Source: DATMRF01 sp035566435
Lineage (GTDB): Bacteria; Verrucomicrobiota; Verrucomicrobiia; Limisphaerales; UBA8199
Length of the DNA: 64,000 nt
Direction: 5' to 3'
Assembly: GCA_035566435.1 (NCBI GenBank)
Contig: DATMRF010000105.1
Coordinates: forward strand, 1 to 64,000
Below are positions 56,894 through 64,000 of the stretch, in pieces. How positions within the stretch are numbered: the first letter of the stretch is position 1; every line of letters begins with the position of its first letter. The position numbers and the translations under genes are program-made. The notes beneath the pieces are model-generated. The model made no database searches. It worked only from the letters and a program-made list of their open reading frames with translations, and was not told the DNA's origin.

Positions 56894-57930
56894 AAAAGAT
56901 TGCTCAACCGGTATTGGCTGCCGCCCTGGGCTTGGCTCTGGGGCTGGCGCTTACCTGGGTTGCTGGGGAGAACCCGTGGCATGTGCTGTGCGTCCTGGCC
57001 AAAGGGGCCTTCGGCTCGGGATACGATTTCGGGATGACCCTGTTCTATACCACACCCTTGGTGTTCACGGGCCTTTCAGTGGCAGTGGCGTTTCACGCAG
57101 GGCTTTTCAACATCGGTGCGGAGGGTCAGCTTACCCTCGGGGCATTGGCGGCGGCGGCGGTGGGCGCCATCTGGCCCGCTCTGGCCTGGCCGCTGGCACC
57201 TTTGTTCGCCGGGCTGGCGGCCATCGCCGCGGGCACACTTTGGGGCGCAATACCCGGCTGGCTTCGAGCCCGTCGGGGCAGCCACGAAGTCATCAACACG
57301 ATCATGCTCAATTTCATCGCCGCCGGGCTGGCGAGCTATGTGGCACTTTACCTGCTGAAAAATCCGGCATCGCAAAACCCTGAGACGCGGCCTGTCGGCA
57401 CAGGTTACTCGATTCACCAGTTCGGCCTTTTTGGGGGTGCGCCCGTGAGCCTTGCGTTGCCACTGGCGCTGCTGGCAGCCGACGCCGTCTGGGTGCTGCT
57501 CTGGCGCACATCTTTGGGCTTTGAGATCCGAGCCGTCGGTCAGAGTGAATCCGCGGCGCGCGCGGCCGGGATTGATCCGGGCCGGATCAGAATCGTTGCC
57601 CTTGCACTGGCTGGGGGATTGGCTGGCTTGGTCGGCATCGGCGAGGTCCTGGGCAATGCGGGAAGGTTTAAAGTCGGGTTCTCACCGGAATACGGATTTA
57701 TGGGCATCGCCGTCGCGCTGTTGGGCCGCAATCAGCCGGGCGGTGTGCTGGGCGCGGCGTTGCTGTTCGGCGCGCTTCACAAAGGCACCGCCGAGCTGGA
57801 CCTGGAGACCGAGCACGTAACGCGCGAGTTGTCGCTGGTTCTGCAGGCGCTGATCATTTTGGCGGTTTCGGCAGAAGGGTTGTGGAGCTTCAGAAGCAAG
57901 AAGGCAGCCGCCGGAGCCCAAACCACTTAG
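56890..57930 (+). CDS. Nucleoside ABC importer permease 1
   Basis: The 346-residue integral membrane protein has eight or more helices. The FNIGAEGQLTLGALAAA and GSHEVINTIMLNFIA segments are the coupling-region signatures of BMP-linked permeases (NupP/YufP type). I took the GTG at 56890 (VKKIAQPV) as start because upstream in-frame sequence comes from the heptamer repeat. It pairs with the permease at 58141 to form the channel. Confidence 0.88.
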   Translation: MKKIAQPVLAAALGLALGLALTWVAGENPWHVLCVLAKGAFGSGYDFGMTLFYTTPLVFTGLSVAVAFHAGLFNIGAEGQLTLGALAAAAVGAIWPALAWPLAPLFAGLAAIAAGTLWGAIPGWLRARRGSHEVINTIMLNFIAAGLASYVALYLLKNPASQNPETRPVGTGYSIHQFGLFGGAPVSLALPLALLAADAVWVLLWRTSLGFEIRAVGQSESAARAAGIDPGRIRIVALALAGGLAGLVGIGEVLGNAGRFKVGFSPEYGFMGIAVALLGRNQPGGVLGAALLFGALHKGTAELDLETEHVTRELSLVLQALIILAVSAEGLWSFRSKKAAAGAQTT

Positions 57931-57951
57931 CCGTATCTATGCAATGCGAAT

Positions 57952-58111
57952 TTAACGCAAAGACGCAAAGGTGCAGAGGCGCAAAGGCGGGAACCGGGTT
58001 TAAATTCGGACAAGAGGTTCACTTTCCAATGAGACCTCAACAGATCTGCTCTTTGGCTTTGGATTCCTCAGACCCTTTGCGTCTTTGCCTCTTTGCGCCT
58101 TTGCGTTAAGG
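57952..58111. repeat. Inverted pair of GCAAAGGCGC-type repeats
   Basis: 57952-57987 (TTAACGCAAAGACGCAAAGG...) and 58075-58111 (the same series on the other strand, ending CTTTGCGTTAAG) flank about 87 bases in the gap between the two permease genes. A third copy lies at 4653-4690. Confidence 0.85.
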
Positions 58112-58140
58112 GTTTCGACTCAATAGATACGCTTAGCCCT

Positions 58141-59013
58141 ATGCTCACTCAACTCTTAGCATCGACATTGCGGGTTTCAACCCCGCTCATCTTCGCCGCA
58201 TTGGGCGGGATGCTGAGCGAGCGGGCGGGAGTGATCAACATCGCTTTGGAAGGCATGATGCTCGTCGGGGCTTTTGGCGCTGCGGTTGGGACTCTGGCGA
58301 CCCATTCGCCCTGGCTGGGCTCCCTTTACGGCATGGCAGCCGGCCTGTCGCTCGCCGCGCTCTATGCGTTTTGCGTGATTCGTCTGCGGGCGAATCAGAT
58401 CGTCGCCGGCATGGCCATTAACATGCTCGCGTTGGGCTTGACGCCGTTCCTGTGCAAAATCCTTTACGATGTCACCGGCTCGACACCCGCGATTCCACTG
58501 GAACAACGCTTTCGATCAGCGCCGCTTTATTTGAGTTGGCTGTTGGTCGGCGTCTGCTGGTTCGTGCTCAAGCATACCCGCGCCGGTTTGTGGCTGGGAT
58601 TTGCGGGCGAACATCCCCAGGCGCTGGATGCCGCGGGCATTCGGGTGAGCCGTGTCCGGTGGATGGCAGTGCTGGCGAGTGGCGCGCTGGCGGGGATGGG
58701 CGGGGCCTCCCTTTCGATTTTCCTCTCATCGTCCTTTGCGCGGAATATGACTGCCGGCCGCGGTTTTATGGCGCTTGCGGCGCTTATTTTCGGCAAATGG
58801 AAGCCGGTCCCCGCAGCGCTCGCCTGCCTGTTATTCGGCCTGGCGGAAGCGGCTGCGATCCGCCTTCAAGGCGTGGTCTTGTGGGGAACCGAGCCCGTCC
58901 CGGTGCAATTCATCCAGATACTGCCTTACGCTGTGACGGTGCTGGTCCTGGCCGGATTTGTTGGACGCGCTCGCCCGCCCAAAGCGCTGGGGACAGCCTT
59001 CCGGCGAGCGTGA
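58141..59013 (+). CDS. Nucleoside ABC importer permease 2
   Basis: The 290-residue second permease of the BMP operon. LGGMLSERAGVINIALEGMMLVGA and ANQIVAGMAINMLALGLTPF are family signatures (NupQ/YufQ type). I took the ATG at 58141; upstream in-frame sequence comes from the GCAAAGG repeat. The gene is separated from permease 1 by 210 bases of repeat DNA, so the operon may be split. Its last 88 bases overlap the convergent activase-type gene. Confidence 0.9.
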   Translation: MLTQLLASTLRVSTPLIFAALGGMLSERAGVINIALEGMMLVGAFGAAVGTLATHSPWLGSLYGMAAGLSLAALYAFCVIRLRANQIVAGMAINMLALGLTPFLCKILYDVTGSTPAIPLEQRFRSAPLYLSWLLVGVCWFVLKHTRAGLWLGFAGEHPQALDAAGIRVSRVRWMAVLASGALAGMGGASLSIFLSSSFARNMTAGRGFMALAALIFGKWKPVPAALACLLFGLAEAAAIRLQGVVLWGTEPVPVQFIQILPYAVTVLVLAGFVGRARPPKALGTAFRRA

Positions 59014-62000
59014 AACCGACCGAGCACTTCAAAGGCAAAGTTATCGAGCGTGGAATCGCTAATCGGTTCGCCGTTGAAAGCGAGGGTCAGACTCAACAAA
59101 CTCTCACGCTCTGCGAGATGCTGGAATTGGGCCTCCGCAATCTTAGTGGGCATGCACTCCAGCGGGCCGACGGCGATCACCGCGTCGATCTGTTTTCTCC
59201 GCCAGGCTTCGAGGGATGCGCCGATGGTCAACACCGCTTCCCCTTCGAGAGCGGAACTGACGTATGGCGTGGCCGCCTCGAGGCTTTCCTCTACTGAAGG
59301 AGGTTTCGGCCAGCCGAGGTGCGGCGCGAGTGCCGCCAGAGCGGTCGCTTCGATGCGGTGTTGCACGTGTTCGCTGAACCGGTCGGCGAGACGGTTCCGG
59401 CCGGCTTTGTGCCGCCGGACATAGCTGCAGTAGGCGAGCCATTCCACCTGGGGCGCCACGCGCACTCGCAGCCCCCGCGCCTCGAGCTTTTTGATCAGGA
59501 AGTCATTGCTGAACGCTACCGCGCGGACGTAAATCTCCCCGGTGAGTTCGACCACCGGTCGTTCGCCCGGGCCGCGGAGCTTCGCGAATTCCGCGCCGGC
59601 GCGCTCGAGTAATTCGCGGAGCCCGAAGAGCTTGCCGGTGGCCACTTGCCAAAGCGCCGGTGCCAACGCGAGGTCGCCGCTGCCGGCCGCTTCCAACCAC
59701 GCGAGCAGTTCGGTGAAGCAGCGTTTATACAGCGCTTCCGCAGCGCCGTGCTTCCGCTCGAACGGGCGCACGTCCAGCAGAGCTTGCAGGAGCACATCGT
59801 TGGCGGCAAAACCGGCGAGCAAGAGCATCTCCGCGCCGGCGGGCAGGTCATCGAAATAGCCCGAATCATTCGGCGACCAGATGCGGAGCCGGTCACGCCA
59901 GCCGAGGCGTTCGAGGACGATCCGGTTCAGCAAATTGTAAACGCCGAAGCGGCACGGACCGTCGGTGTTCGGCATGACGTAGACGAACCGTTCACCGTTC
60001 CGGGAGCGCTCGAGGCGCCGCAACAGCGTGCCGAGCGTCATCGGCATCGGCAGGCACTCCTTGCCCGAAGTGTAGCGCCGGCCCAGTCGTAGAGATTCGG
60101 TGTGCGGAGCAGGCAGAGCCTCGGTCGGAAACCCGAGTCCGCGCAAGACAGCAGCGACGGTTTCGGAAGCCGACCCCAGGTGGGGAATCAGCAGCTTTTC
60201 AGAGGAGCCGTTGTGCCGGACGAGGTCGCGGAGGCGGAAACCGTTGGACTGGAGGGCTACGAAATCATTTAGCTGGGCGGAGGAACGGGCGGCGCGGCGA
60301 TCTTCCTCAACGCAATGCAGAAACGCTTCAACGCGCGTCTTTGTGCCGGCGTCGCCGCAATGACCGTCGGTTTCGATAATGGCGAAGGGCTTGCCCTCCA
60401 TCACGTACGCGGCGAAATGCAGATTAAAACTGTCCGGACCGCAGGAGTAATTGCTGCAATAAAGCGCATACACATCCGCGGCACGCCTGACCTGGTGAGC
60501 CGCCCGCAGGAGGGTCTGGCCGTAGCCCCAATACATGTCCGGGAATAGCGGCGAGGCGGCGTCGAGCGGATAGCAATCGGCGGGAATGCCGATCGCGCCT
60601 TGCTCGCGCAGGATCGCCGGAACGTTCGAATTCAAAATGCGGTTGTGAATCGAGTAATTCCGGCCCAGCACAACGACCGGGACGAGGTTGCGCTCCTTGC
60701 AGAAATCAAGCGCTCGGCGGCCCATTTGCGCGCAAGCAGCGTCAAATCGACGCTGGGCCGCAGCCCCCGCCCGCCACGCCTCGCGCCATGCCGAGTCGCG
60801 CAAGCCCAGGTCCTTTGCCAGGCCGCGGCAACTCGCCAGGAATTCCTCCGACTCCATTCCTGCGTCGCCGAAATCGATGTGCGGGGAAAGAAGACGAGGC
60901 GCCTTTGGCCGGCTTTCGAGGGTGCAGCGCAAAACGTCAGGCGCGGCCTGCACAATCGGACACACGACTGAGCAACGCAGGTCTTCGGGCCGTGGCACGC
61001 TGCGCAGCATCGGCACAAACAGCCAATCCGCGCCCGAGGCCGCCATGCGCTCCGCCATCCCGTGAAAGAGCTGCATCGGTGCGCAGAACGGGACCATCGC
61101 CGATTGGATGCCCGACTTGAGCGTGGCCTGGTCGGCGCCGGCAGTGATTTCAAGGTCGAAACCGGCGTGGTGAAAGAAAGCCGCGAAAAAAGGAGCCAAA
61201 CCCTTGAGGATGAATTCGTCGGTAAACGCGACTCTGCGCTTGCCGCGCGATACGGCGAAACCAGCCAGGAGCTTTTGGAGCAGCTCCTCTCGCTCGCGGA
61301 ACGGGTCGGGCGCCAGGTCGGGCAATTTCCTCTTGCGGGTCGCTTTATCGTGCAGGGCGCAGCCGCCGCCCCAGGTGAACGTTGAGCGCTGGTCGCAAAC
61401 CCGCGTGCGCAAGCGCTCGATGCGGCAGCGGTTGCCGCCGCCGCCGCAACCGGAAGCAGCCCGGCACACAAACGAATCCTTCTGCTCGACACCCGCGGTC
61501 AGAAAGCGACTCAGCTCCAGCGGCGCCAGTTTTACCACGCCGAGTTCGCGGGCGGCCACCAGGGCAATGCCGAAAGCGCCGACCGTCCCGGGATTGGGCG
61601 GCACGACGACCTCGCTGCCGGTTTGTCGGGCGACGGCCGCCGCCAGCGCATCGGCGGAGAAAGGCATACCCTGGCAGAAAATCACTTTGCCGACCGATCG
61701 GTTGCCTTTCACGCGGTTCAGGTAATTCTTGATGATGGAATCGTACAGGCCCGAGATCAGCGCGGCGGGCTCGACGCCCGCGGACACACCTTCGTCGATT
61801 ACCTCGGCCATAAACACCGAGCAATGCTGCCCGAGAGACACGCCTGATTTCGCCGCGAGGGCCGCCTGGCCGAGCTGGCGCACATCTCCGATGCCATCAA
61901 ACTTGCGGCCCTGCTCCTCGATAAAAGAGCCGGTGCCAGCGCTGCAGGCCTCGTTCATCGCGCAGTCAATGATGTGCCCCTCGGCGAGCCGAATGTATTT

Positions 62001-63329
62001 GGCGTCTTGCCCGCCGATTTCAAAAATAGTATCGACGCGCCCATCGAAATGAAGCGCGCCCGTCGCATGCGCGACGATCTCGTTGACGATGAAAACCGCC
62101 TCCTTGCCGTAGCACGAGGTCAGCAGCGAGCCGGCGACCTCCCGGCCGCTGCCGGTCGCTCCGAAGGCGACGACCGGGAATCGGGCGGGCGGACTGTTCG
62201 TAAAACAGCGCAGCAGGTCCTGCGCAGCGCCGACGGGGTCGCCCTGGGTTTGACGGTAGGCCTCCCAGAGGACCTCCTGCGAGCTGCCATCCATGGCGAC
62301 CAGCTTGGCGCCGGTGGACCCGATGTCGAAGCCGAGGATCAGGCGGCGGACCTCGCCGTTGACTTGCGGCCAGGGACGCGCGGGCATGCGGCGCACTTGA
62401 GCAAGGGATTCAACGAGCGCGGGTAGGCGTTCGAGTTTCAATTCGCGAGGCGGCAGCAGCAATTCCTCGAGCGGCGGCAATGTTCCCGGTGCCTCGGTGG
62501 CCATCAGTGCGCAGCCGAGGGCTTCAAGGCAGACCGAATCCTCTGTCTCCACCGTGATCAGCTCCAGTTGCTGACGGGCGAGGGCTTCGCCAAAGATCCG
62601 CCGCACGCGTGGCGCGCGGCTCACACCGCCCGCCAACAGCACCCGCCGGGGGCTCATCCCGGGCTTCAGCAGAACCAGGACGTTTTCACAAACAGCATCG
62701 AACAGTCCTGCCAGAATGCGCGCCCGGTCTTCTCCCTTGTTGGCCAGGTGGGTCATGTCCGTCTTGAGAATGACCGGGCAGCGGCCTGACAGCGGCGCCG
62801 GGTTCGGGACGTCGGTGCACAGCCGGCTGGCTTCCTCCACGGTCAGCGAAAAGCGTTCGACCAGTTGGCGGAGGAAGTTGCCGGTACCTTGGGAACAGCG
62901 GCTGTTCTCTCGAAACACCGTCAACCCTTTGTCGCGGACTTCCAGAACGGAGAAACCGTGGCTGCCGATATTGACGATGGTGGCGGGCTGATCGCCGAAC
63001 CGGAACTGGTACGCGCGGAGCTGGGCCTGCTTTACTGGAATCCGTGCCAGCTTCACCTGGCCGGCAAAACGCCCGGTGACCGTTGCGCCTCGGACCCTCG
63101 TCCAATCCCACTCCCGCAGCATTTCGAGCAGCACCGGGCCGGGCTTCTTCCCGTGTTCACGAAGTTCCCGGCGGCCCACTCGCAACCCCGTGACGTCGCG
63201 GAGTAGTTCGAGCAGCTTCACCGTCTCGGCGCCAATATCGATGCCGATGAAACGGGCAGGTTCCAGGCCAAAGCCCGGTGGCGGCTCCGATTTTGGGGAG
63301 CTTGCGTTAGTTTGATTCAGGGTCTTCAT
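58926..63329 (-). CDS. Giant acyl-CoA dehydratase activase-type ATPase (two BadF-like domains plus dehydratase-like region)
   Basis: The 1467-residue protein has two ASKHA (BadF/BcrA/HgdC-type) ATPase domains. The first (about 27-285) has FIGIDIGAETVK, with cysteine in RCSQGTG. The second (about 333-590) has GFDIGSTGAKLV, EIGGQDAKYI, with cysteine in ACSAGTGSF and GQHCSVFMAE. In activases such cysteines bind the bridging [4Fe-4S] cluster that sends ATP-driven electrons to 2-hydroxyacyl-CoA dehydratases. The rest (about 640-1440) has a cysteine-rich stretch (RAASGCGGGGNRCRIERLR) and DUF2229-like parts (PFCAPMQLFHG, GKECLPM). No separate dehydratase subunits are nearby. The C-terminus overlaps permease 2 by 88 bases. 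Confidence 0.85.
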   Translation of the reverse strand: MKTLNQTNASSPKSEPPPGFGLEPARFIGIDIGAETVKLLELLRDVTGLRVGRRELREHGKKPGPVLLEMLREWDWTRVRGATVTGRFAGQVKLARIPVKQAQLRAYQFRFGDQPATIVNIGSHGFSVLEVRDKGLTVFRENSRCSQGTGNFLRQLVERFSLTVEEASRLCTDVPNPAPLSGRCPVILKTDMTHLANKGEDRARILAGLFDAVCENVLVLLKPGMSPRRVLLAGGVSRAPRVRRIFGEALARQQLELITVETEDSVCLEALGCALMATEAPGTLPPLEELLLPPRELKLERLPALVESLAQVRRMPARPWPQVNGEVRRLILGFDIGSTGAKLVAMDGSSQEVLWEAYRQTQGDPVGAAQDLLRCFTNSPPARFPVVAFGATGSGREVAGSLLTSCYGKEAVFIVNEIVAHATGALHFDGRVDTIFEIGGQDAKYIRLAEGHIIDCAMNEACSAGTGSFIEEQGRKFDGIGDVRQLGQAALAAKSGVSLGQHCSVFMAEVIDEGVSAGVEPAALISGLYDSIIKNYLNRVKGNRSVGKVIFCQGMPFSADALAAAVARQTGSEVVVPPNPGTVGAFGIALVAARELGVVKLAPLELSRFLTAGVEQKDSFVCRAASGCGGGGNRCRIERLRTRVCDQRSTFTWGGGCALHDKATRKRKLPDLAPDPFREREELLQKLLAGFAVSRGKRRVAFTDEFILKGLAPFFAAFFHHAGFDLEITAGADQATLKSGIQSAMVPFCAPMQLFHGMAERMAASGADWLFVPMLRSVPRPEDLRCSVVCPIVQAAPDVLRCTLESRPKAPRLLSPHIDFGDAGMESEEFLASCRGLAKDLGLRDSAWREAWRAGAAAQRRFDAACAQMGRRALDFCKERNLVPVVVLGRNYSIHNRILNSNVPAILREQGAIGIPADCYPLDAASPLFPDMYWGYGQTLLRAAHQVRRAADVYALYCSNYSCGPDSFNLHFAAYVMEGKPFAIIETDGHCGDAGTKTRVEAFLHCVEEDRRAARSSAQLNDFVALQSNGFRLRDLVRHNGSSEKLLIPHLGSASETVAAVLRGLGFPTEALPAPHTESLRLGRRYTSGKECLPMPMTLGTLLRRLERSRNGERFVYVMPNTDGPCRFGVYNLLNRIVLERLGWRDRLRIWSPNDSGYFDDLPAGAEMLLLAGFAANDVLLQALLDVRPFERKHGAAEALYKRCFTELLAWLEAAGSGDLALAPALWQVATGKLFGLRELLERAGAEFAKLRGPGERPVVELTGEIYVRAVAFSNDFLIKKLEARGLRVRVAPQVEWLAYCSYVRRHKAGRNRLADRFSEHVQHRIEATALAALAPHLGWPKPPSVEESLEAATPYVSSALEGEAVLTIGASLEAWRRKQIDAVIAVGPLECMPTKIAEAQFQHLAERESLLSLTLAFNGEPISDSTLDNFAFEVLGRFHARRKAVPSALGGRARPTNPARTSTVTA

Positions 63330-64000
63330 GAGCGAGCAGCCCAGGCTTCGGCTGCTCTGCCGCTTCCGCCGGTATTCTGAGCAGGTTCGGGTTGAACTTC
63401 AACACCGCAAAATCGGAGCGGGAACGGCCACGTCCCCGTCATTTCCCGCGAATCGAGCCAAGATGGGGACATGGCCTTCCCCGCTCCTGGCCCGTGTGAT
63501 TGGTAATTGCGCTCACTCATGGGTCGCGTTGCGTCCGAAAGCGAACGTTGCCGAGACCGCCGCGTGGTCCGAAGGCGACTGCGGAGGCTGGGTTCTCAAG
63601 CTTCTTCATGACTCATTTCCTTCCGTTTCGGCGGGGCTATTATGCCGCCCGCACCGGCCCCGCTCGCGCCGATGATGGCGAATCTGATCGGTGGCGTTTA
63701 TACCAAGGGGGCAACGACACCGTTAATCGAAAAAATTGTCGGTCCATCAGGAAAACTGGGACTTGGGGAAAATCGAGGCTGCAACCTGGACCGAGGATTC
63801 GGGCCCGAGCATGGTCTGGGGCGCCTCAGGTTCAAGTTACGATTCCCCAGCGCGCTACAAAGCCGCTGCGGTATTGTGCTGGCTGGACGGAAGGACCAGC
63901 CGTAGGATTCACTCAACTCAAACCCATGGCTTGCGGGCCGACAACCTCACTTGCCAATGCCAGAACCAGTTCAAATTCACGTTCTGGTTCTTCTATACCG
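63330..64000. other. Window end, no confident gene
   Basis: 63330-63500 contains repeat DNA. From about 63730 to the end a + strand frame stays open and reads like protein in part (IEAATWTEDSGPSMVWG, YDSPARYKAAAVLCWLDG), without a clear ATG start. It may be a gene fragment or a gene continuing past the window. Confidence 0.4.
63424..63482. repeat. Inverted copy of the GACGGGGACGTGGCC repeat
   Basis: ACGGCCACGTCCCCGTC (63424-63440) is the reverse complement of the unit at 4861. A degraded copy ATGGGGACATGGCCTTCCCC follows at 63463-63482. Confidence 0.75.

Noticed and set aside
63642..63905. 87-codon plus-strand frame near the window end
   Set aside because: Starts in repeat-flanking DNA and has no recognisable composition; a different frame beginning near 63730 looks more protein-like but lacks a start.

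Overview
This 64 kb, GC-rich window looks like a chromosomal fragment of a Gram-negative Verrucomicrobiota bacterium, probably of the Pedosphaera/Limisphaera type. This is inferred from gene content only. The pointers are lipid A genes with an LpxC-FabZ fusion, secreted fibre proteins with GGG-N-I repeats and S74 chaperone tails, an ECF sigma factor fused to a membrane anchor, Gfo/Idh plus ThuA genes, a DUF5107-TPR protein, and a dense load of several families of intergenic palindromic repeats.

Layout. 0.3-1.5 kb: four tiny membrane or exported proteins. 1.6-4.6 kb: a GT2 glycosyltransferase, then a secreted protein, an ECF sigma factor and a putative anti-sigma factor behind a likely ECF-type promoter. 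5.0-9.0 kb: a giant repeat fibre protein. 9.1-12.5 kb: lpxC-fabZ, lpxA, rsmI and an RRM protein. 12.7-16.2 kb: an LplT-PlsC-acyl-ACP synthetase triple fusion. 16.2-22.3 kb, minus strand: a phosphoesterase, a DUF6580-like membrane protein, two coupled Gfo/Idh oxidoreductases (one translating an inserted palindromic repeat), a ThuA protein and a coiled-coil protein. 22.4-29.3 kb: a lipoate ligase divergent from a pyruvate dehydrogenase operon (aceE-aceF-four-helix-bundle protein-lpd). 29.6 kb: tRNA-Pro(GGG), followed by a repeat-rich gap.

30.3-32.9 kb is the most unusual region. Very small one-way genes (PepSY-like, short membrane proteins, a YpeA-type GNAT, a lipoprotein) are separated by imperfect hairpins with attC architecture and no integrase is visible. 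A textbook attC stands alone at 43.48 kb between two further small cassette-like genes. I read these as integron gene-cassette material (CALIN-like).

33.0-42.3 kb: large exported proteins (PQQ-like propeller, alkaline-phosphatase-superfamily enzyme, Ig/carboxypeptidase-regulatory protein, DUF5107-TPR protein). 44.0-47.6 kb: a two-subunit ABC exporter. 48.2-50.9 kb: a second fibre protein, paralogous to the first. 51.0-53.6 kb: the sigma-membrane fusion and an exported methyltransferase-like protein. 54.3-59.0 kb: a complete BMP-family nucleoside ABC importer. 58.9-63.3 kb: a 1467-residue two-ATPase-domain acyl-CoA dehydratase activase-type protein, convergent with and overlapping the last permease gene. 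The final 0.7 kb has no confident gene.

Functional links: the lipoate ligase can lipoylate the neighbouring E2; lpxC-fabZ and lpxA supply lipid A precursors; the LplT-PlsC-Aas fusion recycles lysophospholipid; the BMP operon takes up nucleosides. All assignments come from motif reading without database searches.
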